Under the pieces are notes generated by a model. That model was not told the origin of the DNA. It ran no database searches and was given only the letters and a program-made list of their open reading frames with translations. The position numbers and the translations under genes were made by a program. Positions 1 through 13,197 of a stretch of DNA of 64,000 bases are shown one piece after another; position 1 is the first letter of the stretch, and the number at the start of each line of letters is the position of its first letter. Source of the stretch: JAGWBJ01 sp964291465 (lineage in GTDB: Bacteria > Chloroflexota > Dehalococcoidia > Lucifugimonadales > JAGWBF01); the NCBI GenBank assembly GCA_964291465.2, contig OZ219928.1, positions 428,071-492,070 on the forward strand, given 5' to 3'.

Positions 1-1
1 T

Positions 2-355
2 ACTGGTGAATCCGATACGACCAACAACTGTTCGTCGTCGGTGACGGTCACCGTCCAGGTCAACTCCGCCGCCACCGGCGCACCGACCATCAGCGGCACG
101 GCCCAGGTGGGACAGACCCTCACGGCCGACACGTCCGATATCTCCGACCCCGACGGCCTCACAAGTGTGAGCTACAGCTACCAGTGGCTGGCAGACGACG
201 CCGAAATAGACGGGGCGGCGAGTTCCACCTACACGGTCCAGTCATCCGACAACGGCAAGGTCATCAAAGTGCGGGTGAGCTTCACGGATGACGGGGGCAG
301 CGATGAATCGGTGACCAGCACGGGAACGTCGGCGGTGGTATTGGGCGGGTTGTAG
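2..355 (+). CDS. C-terminal end of a CARDB/Ig-like exported protein (cut by the window edge)
   Basis: Only the last 117 codons are in the window; the frame is open through the left edge, so the start lies outside. The visible part is the end of a CARDB-like repeat (TGESDTTNNC) followed by a ~90-residue Ig-like domain that starts APTISGTAQVGQTLTA and ends GTSAVVLGGL. The same tail closes five proteins encoded at 12192-18954 on the other strand. The stop lies 12 bases before the cache lipoprotein gene at 368, the same gene order as at 12192/12188, so the two are probably co-transcribed. The protein is presumably exported; its ligand is unknown. Confidence 0.8.
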   Translation, partial: TGESDTTNNCSSSVTVTVQVNSAATGAPTISGTAQVGQTLTADTSDISDPDGLTSVSYSYQWLADDAEIDGAASSTYTVQSSDNGKVIKVRVSFTDDGGSDESVTSTGTSAVVLGGL

Positions 356-1545
356 AGAGGGAGCCTAATGGAGCAGTCAGTCAACCTGTTGAATTGCCGA
401 AGCCTGAGCCTGATGTTTCCATTGGTATTGACCGTTCTCGTCATCTTTCTCCTGGCGGGCTGTGGAGACGCAGGGCTGTCTCGCGCCGAGGTAGAGGAGA
501 TAGTACGTGAGGAGATGGCCGAGGTCCCTCTGCCGCCTCAACCTGAACCAGGACTTACGTCGGAGGACGTGGAAGAGGCCGTTCGCAAGGCGTTGGCGGA
601 CATGCCTGAGCCGGACTCGGGACTATCCAAGAGAGAGGTAGAAGAGATCGTCAATGCCGCCATAGAGGCCATCGCGGAGCCACAGCCAGGCCTTACCCCT
701 GCCGAGGCCGAACGGATAGCCCGTGGCGTCGTGGCGTCCATCCCGCCCAAGTCGGCCCCCGCCGAGTACACCAAGTTCTTCGTCAACAACGCAATCAGCC
801 GCTACGAGACCCAGGGCCTGGAAGCTACCCTCGCGTACTACAACCGGGAGGAAAGCGTCGACGGCCAGTGGTACGTGTTCATCATCGACGAGAACGATCT
901 TGTCATCGGGCACCCCGACGCCCACCGCCTCGGGCTGGACCTGAAGGGTTGGGTGAGCATTGACGCCACCGGGTACAACTTCGGCCAGGACATGCTCTCG
1001 GCAACGGAGGAGGGGAAGTGGGTGTCCTACGTCTACCAGAACCCTGAGGGCGGGGGCATCGGCGACGACCACACCGGCGCGTTGGAGTACAAGCACGTCT
1101 GGGTGGTTCGGCACGACGGTTTGCTGTTCGCCTCTGGCTGGCACATCTCCGCCGACGACTACACCAAGTTCGTGGTGGACGAGGCCATCGCCCGCTTTCA
1201 CGCCGATGGGCTGGAGGAGACCCTGGCCTACTACAACAATCCGGATAGCGTGGATGCTCAGTGGTACGTGTTCATAGCGACACCCGAGGGCGAGATTCTG
1301 GGGCACCATAGTGCCGAGGATTTCGCAGAGCATTTGCAGGAGATGCTTGACGAAGGCTCCTTCCAAGCCACCGGGGAGGGTGTGTGGGTAAACCACGAGG
1401 ATGTGAACCCCGCCAGCGGGGAGGTCGAGGACAAGCACTTCTGGTTGGTAGAGCACGACGGGCTGGTGTTCGGCTCCGGCTGGCACCACGACGAATCGGG
1501 GAGCTGAGTGGCAGGCCTACCTCGACGTTACCGGAAAAAGGCCGC
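68..1545. repeat. Left arm of a ~1.47 kb inverted duplication
   Basis: This arm holds the Ig-like tail, the whole cache lipoprotein gene and about 38 bases past its stop. It matches 11011-12479 in the opposite orientation. Homology past the stop is visible as a shared block ending CGTTACCGGAAA, so the duplication is at DNA level and not only gene paralogy. Confidence 0.8.
368..1507 (+). CDS. Tandem cache-domain lipoprotein, copy 1
   Basis: This is a 379-residue exported sensor-like protein. Residues 1-31 are a lipoprotein signal peptide with lipobox LLAGC (Cys32). Residues ~36-125 hold three acidic repeats of the form EVEEIVREEM separated by Pro-rich linkers, probably a short coiled-coil stalk. 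Two cache-like modules follow (~130-250 and ~258-375), each with a YTKF(F/V)V start, a QWYVFI core and a W-rich end (ASGWH, GSGWH). Cache domains usually bind small ligands outside the membrane, but here no kinase or MCP domain is attached, so it may be a binding lipoprotein. The ATG is preceded by GAGAGGGA. A nearly identical copy lies inverted at 11049-12188. Confidence 0.85.
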   Translation: MEQSVNLLNCRSLSLMFPLVLTVLVIFLLAGCGDAGLSRAEVEEIVREEMAEVPLPPQPEPGLTSEDVEEAVRKALADMPEPDSGLSKREVEEIVNAAIEAIAEPQPGLTPAEAERIARGVVASIPPKSAPAEYTKFFVNNAISRYETQGLEATLAYYNREESVDGQWYVFIIDENDLVIGHPDAHRLGLDLKGWVSIDATGYNFGQDMLSATEEGKWVSYVYQNPEGGGIGDDHTGALEYKHVWVVRHDGLLFASGWHISADDYTKFVVDEAIARFHADGLEETLAYYNNPDSVDAQWYVFIATPEGEILGHHSAEDFAEHLQEMLDEGSFQATGEGVWVNHEDVNPASGEVEDKHFWLVEHDGLVFGSGWHHDESGS

Positions 1546-1608
1546 ACACACGGACAGCCCTACCGCCCTAAAGGCAAAACGGGTGCATAGATGGACTCGC
1601 GGAAGGAT

Positions 1609-1704
1609 GACACCCTTTCTCCGGCACTACACCAAGCGGAGGGCCCTCTGCAGATACCCTGACTGCCCGGGTGACGCCGATCCAACCGTCACCCTCGCGG
1701 CCTA
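1609..1704 (+). pseudogene. Remnant of a repeated ORF with a YPDCP motif
   Basis: The frame reads LCRYPDCPGDAD and then meets a stop. The opposite-strand ORF at 20236-20535 reads LCGYPDCPASAD in the same context (a hydrophobic stretch and HYTK/PYHG before it, EHAS/EQAS after it). The DNA is alignable over roughly 150 bases (about 1615-1765 here). The parent family is not recognised. The 250 bases between the cache gene and the next ORF hold nothing else I can support. Confidence 0.4.
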
Positions 1705-1796
1705 GCAACCCGTCCTGTACGGCCCGGAGCACGCTTCCACGGGATTCCACCAAGCCCCCCCACACCTTGCCCGTCGCTCCGGCGGCGTCATGGACT

Positions 1797-2591
1797 CTAC
1801 ACGGGCCAGAGATGCCACGATCCAACGGACTGGAGGAGACATGTCCGCTGGCCCGGCGGAGGGTGGGTAGACAGCCTCACCGGAGGAGAAAGGGGACACC
1901 CCGGGGAGATCGGGACGTGTGTTGGGCGTACTGGCTGGTTAGGTTCTATGGTACCGACATGGGCGAGGTGACCTGTCCCCCGATGCAAGAAGCGGCTGCG
2001 GCGCCGGGAAAGTCGGCGACCGCTCCCTCGGCTTGACCAAGCGCAGTCTGACTCCTGACTCCATAGCTGCACGCCACTCAATCTAATGGGGGGGAATGGA
2101 AGCATCGCTTGCTCCCCGCGTTCCTCGCTCTGTGGTGGGGTGTTAGGCACACTTTCTGACACCGCCGGCTGAGTTGGCTGCTGTTTCTGAGCCGATGAGC
2201 CACGTTCGGGCTCCGGGTGATCCGCCCAGTCCAACAACGGTAATCCGGTGTCCTCAAGGCTGTCGTTCCTCTGTCCCGGTGAGTTGCCTTCCAACCCTCT
2301 AGGCTGGTTTAGCTTGTGCTCTTTCCCAGCTCGATATTCTCGGATCTTCTTGCGGCACTCCTCGCAGTTGGGCCTGTTTGGTTCGGCGCGTTCTCGCTGG
2401 CATCTGGTGCACAGGCCACGCTCTTTGGGCTGCAGTCGGCTCTCTCGACGTCTACGGTTTTCCCTTTCCCTCTTGATTTCCGGGTCCGTAGACGGACTGG
2501 CTGGGACTATTGGGGTGAGGTGGACCCGGAAAACTGGACAGGTATCCAAGAGAGATGCCAGAGTTGTCCGGCCTATGAGGAATAGACGCAA
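1797..2591 (-). CDS. Hypothetical ORF with a C-x2-C / C-x2-C zinc-ribbon-like segment
   Basis: The most gene-like part is around residues 55-95, where CTRCQ and CEECRKK are separated by 13 residues and followed by basic heptads (REYRAGK). This arrangement is common in small zinc-binding proteins of phages and islands. The first ~35 residues read through the insertion-sequence end at 2516 and the last 100 residues have low-complexity composition, so the true limits are probably shorter. No family can be named. It is downstream of, and on the same strand as, the helicase at 2930, separated by ~340 bases. Confidence 0.3.
   Translation of the reverse strand: MRLFLIGRTTLASLLDTCPVFRVHLTPIVPASPSTDPEIKRERENRRRRESRLQPKERGLCTRCQRERAEPNRPNCEECRKKIREYRAGKEHKLNQPRGLEGNSPGQRNDSLEDTGLPLLDWADHPEPERGSSAQKQQPTQPAVSESVPNTPPQSEERGEQAMLPFPPIRLSGVQLWSQESDCAWSSRGSGRRLSRRRSRFLHRGTGHLAHVGTIEPNQPVRPTHVPISPGCPLSPPVRLSTHPPPGQRTCLLQSVGSWHLWPV
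2516..2560. mobile_element. Solo end of an IS3-family element
   Basis: The segment begins TGAGGTGGACCCGGA and continues AACTGGACAGGTATCCAA. This matches the left end of the IS3 remnant at 23940 over about 45 bases. No transposase sequence follows, so this is a leftover end. Confidence 0.6.
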
Positions 2592-2929
2592 CGCGCCAGA
2601 TGACGGCTACCATTGCGCTGAGGTTGCCCACTCATATGGGCGTAAACGCCAGAACGGCGACCGTCGCCGTTATCGGGCGGGGGCAGCCCCTGCCACCCGA
2701 GAGTCAAGAACTAGTGCAACCGCAGGTGCTTGACAACGTACGGGAACACCAGACCACCACTGGTCAGGATGCTGAAATTTTCAGAGTCAGTGACCGCCAC
2801 CTAAGGGTCATGCCGAGAGCGCTCGAAATCCTGAAGATAGACGCTTCTGCCCTTACCCCACGCCAGAGCCTTCCTTGTTCCAATTGTGGATGGTCTGCTC
2901 TCTGAATCCGACGCCGTTCGGGATGGTGG
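2592..2929. other. Gap between the zinc-ribbon ORF and the helicase gene; contains a short dyad
   Basis: I see no convincing gene here. At 2653-2671 there is a 9-base inverted repeat (AACGGCGAC, one base, GTCGCCGTT) resembling the larger hairpins at 21607 and 32601 with matching changes in both arms. It may act at the 3' end of the helicase transcript, but there is no T-run. Confidence 0.4.
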
Positions 2930-8104
<5,175 letters not shown>

Positions 8105-8440
8105 GCATCCCTCTGCACGATTCTATCGCATCAGACCCTTTGAGTTCACCAGATCAGCACAAGAAAGGCTGGGAATACGGTGTGGTCGCTGGTCGCTCCG
8201 GGTACGGTGGATGCTCTAGCTATTTTTGCCAAGGCATCTCTGCCGCCGTAAGTGACTCCATCCCTCATCCAAGAGCCTCCTTCGGCATCCCACTATCAAC
8301 TCTTCCTCCCCTCATCGTCTCCCGCACTCGGTAACGATTCTACATGCAGGACACATCCGACCAACTGTCCAATTACCTTGCGGGGGCTTGTACGAGTTCC
8401 GGCCTCAGCATTTCGGCCCCTGCACATCGGACTAGAGGTA

Positions 8441-8469
8441 TGACCCAGGATGTAGGTCGGGTGTATACT
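8441..8469 (+). promoter_or_regulatory. Candidate sigma70-type promoter for the HNH gene
   Basis: TATACT at 8464-8469 is preceded at a 17-base spacing by TGACCC (8441-8446). It lies 36 bases ahead of the HNH start codon, between two divergent genes. Confidence 0.4.
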
Positions 8470-8504
8470 CCGAAGAACACTGTTCGCGCTGTTGAGACTG
8501 ACCC

Positions 8505-9428
8505 ATGGACTTCGAGCGGAATCATGATGCGAGAGTTAGGGCAGCAGCTTTTGAATGGCTGGCTAGACAGGTGTCCATTCACGGTGATGTCCTGCCACGT
8601 GCCGTGCTTGCCCGAGGGTTTGAACTTGATCAGCACCAGGTGCAGGTCATCGGCCCGCAGGGGATATTCAAGCCTGCCATGATGCAGGTGCCGCTCTCCA
8701 TCACAACTTCCCCCAAGGGCCCTTACGACGATTCCATAGGTCCCGACAGTCTACTCCGGTACCGGTATCGCGGAACAGACCCGGGTCACCGTGACAACGT
8801 CGGCCTACGGTTTGCAATGCAGCACAGTCTTCCGCTGGTGTACTTCCATGGATTTGTACCGGGCAGGTATCTACCGATGTGGCCCGTGTACGTAGTGGGT
8901 GACGCGCCTGAGGGTCTCGCCTTCTCGATCGCGGTTGATGATGCCGTGCAGGTGGATGCCCTTTCGGGGCCTGAACAGGTTTCCGGGAGGATTGCCGACG
9001 TCCGACGGGAATATGTCATGTCCCTGGCTCGGCGTCGATTGCACCAGGGCGCGTTCCGAGAGCGGGTTCTTCGCGCCTACCGCAACCAGTGTGCCTTCTG
9101 CCATTTACGACATAGCGAGCTGCTTGATGCGGCCCACATCATTCCAGATGCAGAGCCCGAAGGTGAGCCTGTAGTCCGCAACGGGATTTCACTATGCCGA
9201 TTGCACCATGCAGCCTTCGACAGATTCTTCCTGGCGGTACGTCCGGATCACATCATTGAAGTTAGGCCCGACGTTCTGGAGGAGATCGACGGCCCGACGC
9301 TTCAACACGCCATTCAAGGGCTGCACGGCCAGCCCATCGTACTCCCTAGGAACTCGGAGGAGCAGCCAGCCACCGAGTTTCTGTTTGAGCGGTATGGACG
9401 ATTTCTGGAGGTGGCGGCAGCGCGGTGA
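8505..9428 (+). CDS. HNH restriction-type endonuclease
   Basis: This 307-residue protein has a C-terminal HNH nuclease module: CAFCHLRHSELLDAAHIIP near residue 195 followed by NGISLCRLHHAAFDR. The zinc-binding Cys pair, the DAAHI histidine and the final LHH-(x)-FD block are all present. The first ~180 residues (QVIGPQGIFKPAMM, YRGTDPGHRDN) match the N-terminal recognition-like region of the predicted HNH restriction endonuclease group (COG3440 type). Its position between a helicase fusion and a broken restriction-enzyme fragment fits a defence island. Its DNA target and any methylase partner are not evident. Confidence 0.85.
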   Translation: MDFERNHDARVRAAAFEWLARQVSIHGDVLPRAVLARGFELDQHQVQVIGPQGIFKPAMMQVPLSITTSPKGPYDDSIGPDSLLRYRYRGTDPGHRDNVGLRFAMQHSLPLVYFHGFVPGRYLPMWPVYVVGDAPEGLAFSIAVDDAVQVDALSGPEQVSGRIADVRREYVMSLARRRLHQGAFRERVLRAYRNQCAFCHLRHSELLDAAHIIPDAEPEGEPVVRNGISLCRLHHAAFDRFFLAVRPDHIIEVRPDVLEEIDGPTLQHAIQGLHGQPIVLPRNSEEQPATEFLFERYGRFLEVAAAR

Positions 9429-9510
9429 AGTATGTAGCTGGGATTGCCGTGGCCAGACCAAGCTACTGGGAACTCGCCCACTGTCGGTGGCCGTGCCGTC
9501 GAGCGTTGAT

Positions 9511-9942
9511 ATGCCCCACTACCTGATTCACAGGGAGCCGATACCTGCGGGCACGCGCCCTACCCAATGCCAAGACAGGTGGCGGGGCGGCTGTGACCAA
9601 CCTGCAACGTGGCAAGTCGGATGCGGCCCAGAGGTGGGTCTCTTTTGCGACTCTCACGAGGGCCCGCCATGCGGTGGAGTGTTCTTGGACAACTTCGTGA
9701 TCATGCCGGAGACGACCCGCGAGGACGTGTTGGGTGTGTTCCGTTGCGGTAGTCATCTCATCCACTCTTCCTCGGGCCGTGAAGTCCACGATCTGTGGTG
9801 TTGCGCCTGTGGGGAATGGGTCGGGGACAGCCTAGACCTCGATATCCAGCATGTCTCCATACCCCTGGATACCGAGTGCGGCGGCACTACAAGCAATGGC
9901 ACTCATGATGAAGTGGGTTGCCGCGGATGCGAGGATGACTGA
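9511..9942 (+). CDS. Cys-rich hypothetical protein
   Basis: This 143-residue protein is not recognised. It has 12 cysteines in several pairs or near-pairs: TQCQDRWRGGC near 20-30, GLFCDSHEGPPC near 47-58, FRCGSH, LWCCACGEW and, at the end, CRGCEDD. This suggests one or two zinc-binding folds. It follows the HNH gene by 82 bases on the same strand and may be its partner. A frame running upstream from 9208 overlaps the HNH gene; I chose the ATG at 9511 because it avoids that overlap, although no strong ribosome-binding site is visible. Confidence 0.5.
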   Translation: MPHYLIHREPIPAGTRPTQCQDRWRGGCDQPATWQVGCGPEVGLFCDSHEGPPCGGVFLDNFVIMPETTREDVLGVFRCGSHLIHSSSGREVHDLWCCACGEWVGDSLDLDIQHVSIPLDTECGGTTSNGTHDEVGCRGCEDD

Positions 9943-9985
9943 CGGACACTCGGCCTCGCTGGACCCCTAGAGCCGCCTGACTCGC

Positions 9986-10165
9986 TCAGCGTGGCATATC
10001 ACAGCTATGATTCTCGCCGGGTATGATCCCAGCCAGAGAGAGCGAATGGACTACGCGATAGGGCCAGGCTTCTTCCTCGTCGGGAGGGTCCCAGACAAGC
10101 TCCACAGATACATCTGCGATTTCATGGGCAATCGCCCACGCATCTTGCAGCATTCGAGCAGGCAT
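9986..10165 (-). CDS. Small acidic hypothetical protein
   Basis: This 59-residue frame starts MPARMLQDAWAIAHEIAD and contains VELVWDPPDEEEAWPYRVV, a protein-like composition with an amphipathic helix followed by an acidic segment. A second Met at residue 5 could be the start. It lies downstream of the restriction-enzyme fragment on the same strand. No family is recognised. Confidence 0.4.
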   Translation of the reverse strand: MPARMLQDAWAIAHEIADVSVELVWDPPDEEEAWPYRVVHSLSLAGIIPGENHSCDMPR

Positions 10166-10317
10166 TCAGTTCGGTCGCCATGCGACGTACTTTCCTTAGC
10201 TGGTGACCTGAGCAACGCGATGCTGGCTCCTATTCGATCACGTCGATGTTCGACAGACGGCGCCACTGACGTAATGGTGCCAGGAGGGCTTTCCGACCGG
10301 GATGTGGGGGGGGGCAT

Positions 10318-10714
10318 CATGCCAGTTGCTCATCTTGGAGGCAATGCCTCACCACGTCCCGCAACTGGTCGGGATACTTGCCCATCTCCTCAACCGATTC
10401 CTTGCGTAACTCTGTATCTCTCATCGGCCATGGTCGTCGCGTTCTCCCGTCGGCACCAAGATAGTCTTCTTAGCGCTGTTGAAGTACAGCCGGGCTATGG
10501 GCCGTCGGTTGTTATCGTCGAGGAGAATACCGCAGTAGCTCTGGGTGTCCCGCATCATCATCCGGTCTAGATAGATAACATCCCCTACGATGGCTTTGAC
10601 CAGATTGTACCCCCGGACCCCATCTTGGGTGGTGGTAACTCTTGGCGGTGTCGGTGGGGGAGCCTCCTCGGTAAGGACGGCCTCCGGGGCCGCGTCGACA
10701 CCTGTGTTTGACAA
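10318..10714 (-). pseudogene. C-terminal fragment of a restriction-endonuclease-like protein
   Basis: The frame contains GYNLVKAIVGDVIYLDR and RDTQSYCGILLDDNNRRP followed by IARLYFN. That block is characteristic of the C-terminal part of predicted HsdR-N/PD-(D/E)XK-type restriction proteins, where it normally follows a nuclease domain that is absent here. A one-base frame change near 10445 is needed to continue into ELRKESVEEMGKYPDQLRDV, the usual helical end. I read this as the tail of a gene whose front was deleted. Confidence 0.5.
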
Positions 10715-11010
10715 AGGGCTGCCCTAGACGGAATCAACGAATCTCTAACCTTGCAGGCTGACGAAACCAAGCTCCGCTGGGTTCCGCCGATACCCGCCAT
10801 GAACGCCCAGAATCGTCATAGAGGAGATGGACGTCGGAGATGAGCCGACGACACGTGCGAACTCACGTATTGGCGGCCCCAAGTAGGGGCAGTGTGTCAA
10901 AGGCAGCGTACGGACAGTCAGGTTCACCCTGCGACAGTTTGTCGTTGTAGGATGGCAGATGGTGGTGGCTGCTTACGTGCCGAACGACGTAGCAGAGCAG
11001 GCCATCTGGC
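10715..11010. other. Apparently non-coding stretch
   Basis: Frames here are short or have shadow-like composition, and I see no RNA gene. It separates the restriction-enzyme fragment from the right arm of the inverted duplication. Confidence 0.4.
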
Positions 11011-12479
11011 TCTTGTTTCCGGTAACGCCGAGGGCGTTGGCCTTCCCCTCAGCTACCGGACTCGTCGTGGTGCCAGCCGGAGCCGAAAACCAGCCCGTCG
11101 TGCTCCACAAGCCAGAAGTGCTTGTCCTCGACCTCCCCGGTGGCGGGATTCACGTCCTCGTGATTCACCCACACGCCCTCCTGGGTGGCCCTGAAGGACC
11201 CGTCGTCCAGCATCTCCTGCAGGTGAGCGGCGAAGTCCTCGGAGTTATAGTGACCCAGAATCTCGCCCTCTGGCGTCGCGATAAAGACGTACCACTGTGC
11301 GTCAACGCTGGAGGCGTCACTGTAGTAGGCCAGGGTCGGGTTCAGCCCAGAGGAGCGGTAGCGTTCGATGGCCTCGTCCACCACGAACTTGGTGTACTCG
11401 TCGGCGGAGATGTGCCAACCGGAGGCGAACAGCAACCCATCGTGTCTCACCACCCAGACGTGCTTGTACTCCAACGCGCCGGTGTGGTCGTCGCCGATGC
11501 CCCCGCCCTCAGGGTTCTGGTAGACGTAGGACACCCACTTCCCCTCCTCCGTTGCCGAGAGCATGTCCTGGCCGAAGTTGTACCCGGTGGCGTCAATGCT
11601 CACCCAACCCTTCAGGTCCAGCCCGAGGCGGTGGGCGTCGGGGTGCCCGATGGCAAGATCGTTCTCGTCGATGATGAACACGTACCACTGGCCGTCGACG
11701 CTTTCCTCCCGGTTGTAGTACGCGAGGGTAGCTTCCAGGCCCTGGGTCTCGTAGCGGCTGATTGCGTTGTTGACGAAGAACTTGGTGTACTCGGCGGGGG
11801 CCGACTTGGGCGGGATGGACGCCACGACGCCACGGGCTATCCGTTCGGCCTCGGCAGGGGTAAGGCCTGGCTGTGGCTCCGCGATGGCCTCTATGGCGGC
11901 ATTGACGATCTCTTCTACCTCTCTCTTGGATAGTCCCGAGTCCGGCTCAGGCATGTCCGCCAACGCCTTGCGAACGGCCTCTTCCACGTCCTCCGACGTA
12001 AGTCCTGGTTCAGGTTGAGGCGGCGTAGGGACCTCGGCCATCTCCTCACGTACTATCTCCTCTACCTCAGCGCGAGACAGTCCTGCGTCTCCACAGCCAG
12101 CCATGAGAAAGATAACGAGAACGGTCAATGCCAACGGAAACAGCAGGCTGAGGCTTCGGCAATTCAACAGGCTGACTGACTGCTCCATTAGTTACAACCC
12201 GCCCAACACCACGGCCGACGTTCCCGCGCTGGTCAGCGTTTCATCATTGCCCGCGTCGTCGGTAAAGGTGACCCGCACCTTGATGACCTTGCCGTTGTCG
12301 GATGACTGGACCGTGTAGGTGGAACTCGTCGCCCCATCAATCTCGGTGTCGTCGGCCAGCCATTGGTAGCTGTAAGTCACGTTGGTGAGACCGTCCGAGT
12401 CGGAGATTCCGGTCGTGCTTGCAGTTAGGGTCTGGCCCACCTGGGCCGTGCCAGTGATCGTGGGAGCGCCGGTGGCGAC
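11011..12479. repeat. Right arm of the ~1.47 kb inverted duplication
   Basis: This is the mirror of 68-1545. It carries the second cache lipoprotein gene and the Ig-like tail of the gene at 12192. The only length change noticed is the gap between the two genes (3 bases here, 12 in the left arm). Confidence 0.8.
11049..12188 (-). CDS. Tandem cache-domain lipoprotein, copy 2
   Basis: This 379-residue protein has the same layout as the gene at 368: lipobox LMAGC, three acidic EVEEIV repeats and two cache modules. The first ~255 residues differ from copy 1 at only a handful of sites. The second cache module has a dense cluster of changes (for example EAIERYRSSGLNPTLAYY against EAIARFHADGLEETLAYY) and then becomes nearly identical again. 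This is the last gene of the minus-strand array that starts at 18954 and follows the 12192 gene by 3 bases. The patchy divergence suggests gene conversion or selection on the ligand pocket. Confidence 0.85.
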   Translation of the reverse strand: MEQSVSLLNCRSLSLLFPLALTVLVIFLMAGCGDAGLSRAEVEEIVREEMAEVPTPPQPEPGLTSEDVEEAVRKALADMPEPDSGLSKREVEEIVNAAIEAIAEPQPGLTPAEAERIARGVVASIPPKSAPAEYTKFFVNNAISRYETQGLEATLAYYNREESVDGQWYVFIIDENDLAIGHPDAHRLGLDLKGWVSIDATGYNFGQDMLSATEEGKWVSYVYQNPEGGGIGDDHTGALEYKHVWVVRHDGLLFASGWHISADEYTKFVVDEAIERYRSSGLNPTLAYYSDASSVDAQWYVFIATPEGEILGHYNSEDFAAHLQEMLDDGSFRATQEGVWVNHEDVNPATGEVEDKHFWLVEHDGLVFGSGWHHDESGS

Positions 12480-13088
12480 GTGGTTGGCGTAAACGGCAAA
12501 CATACGTCTTCGATCGGCTCCTCCAAGAGAGTTTTGGCCAGGGCCATCCCAGGTGTCCCAGATTAGTTCCTTTTCTCCACCCACCGACCAGCCAGACTGG
12601 GCGGTAGACGAACCGGTTGATGATGTGATGGCCCAGTTCACGGTGGGGTTCCCGGATAGATCGACAACCACCCAATATGTGGTGTTTGCGCTGAGCTCAA
12701 AGCCGCTCGACTTGAAATCCCGATGGTCCTCGTCGCTGGCCGGGTTGGCCAACGTATGAAGCTTCGTTCCCGGGTCCCCCGAGTTGTCGGAATAGATGCT
12801 CACTTCCAACGTTGTCGGCCGCGCGTCGTTCTTCTTGATCCGTATCTTGCTGAGCGAAACGGCAGAGCTACCGGTGGTGAATGAATTTGCTGTGGTGCCG
12901 TCGCCACTGGCGTCATTGACTGCTATCCAACCCGCTGTCGTCTCATCCAGGTTGCTGACCATGATCTGCGCAGTCGACTGCGCTCCGGCCGAGCCTATGC
13001 CGAACACTAAAGCCGTGACCGCCAGGATGGCGGCCAACAACGGAACAAGGTCTACACGCGGCCAGGTTGCGTTACCCGGTATCTTCAT
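12192..13088 (-). CDS. Exported protein with anchor-type beta domain and the shared Ig-like tail
   Basis: This 298-residue protein has an N-terminal signal peptide (hydrophobic segment LVPLLAAILAVTALVFGIG, cleavage near GAQS). Residues ~40-200 form a beta-sandwich typical of 'choice-of-anchor' domains (SLSKIRIKKND, LEVSIYSDNSGDPGTKL, YWVVVDLSG). The last ~95 residues are the shared domain ending GTSAVVLGGL. There is a 110-base gap to the upstream gene, unlike the overlaps elsewhere in the array, and a 3-base gap to the downstream cache gene. It is likely surface-located; partners are unknown. Confidence 0.75.
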   Translation of the reverse strand: MKIPGNATWPRVDLVPLLAAILAVTALVFGIGSAGAQSTAQIMVSNLDETTAGWIAVNDASGDGTTANSFTTGSSAVSLSKIRIKKNDARPTTLEVSIYSDNSGDPGTKLHTLANPASDEDHRDFKSSGFELSANTTYWVVVDLSGNPTVNWAITSSTGSSTAQSGWSVGGEKELIWDTWDGPGQNSLGGADRRRMFAVYANHVATGAPTITGTAQVGQTLTASTTGISDSDGLTNVTYSYQWLADDTEIDGATSSTYTVQSSDNGKVIKVRVTFTDDAGNDETLTSAGTSAVVLGGL

Positions 13089-13197
13089 GTTCGATCTTCT
13101 TTCGGCGTCAACGTGAGGGTCGCTACTGACGCCAAAGCCAGCGCTACCCCAAGCGTAATGGCGGTTCCTTGGAACCCGAGCCGCTTTGCAGTGTTCA

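Noticed and set aside
2600..2905. A 101-residue plus-strand frame after the helicase
   Set aside because: No ribosome-binding site. It includes the hairpin repeat and has no recognisable domain.
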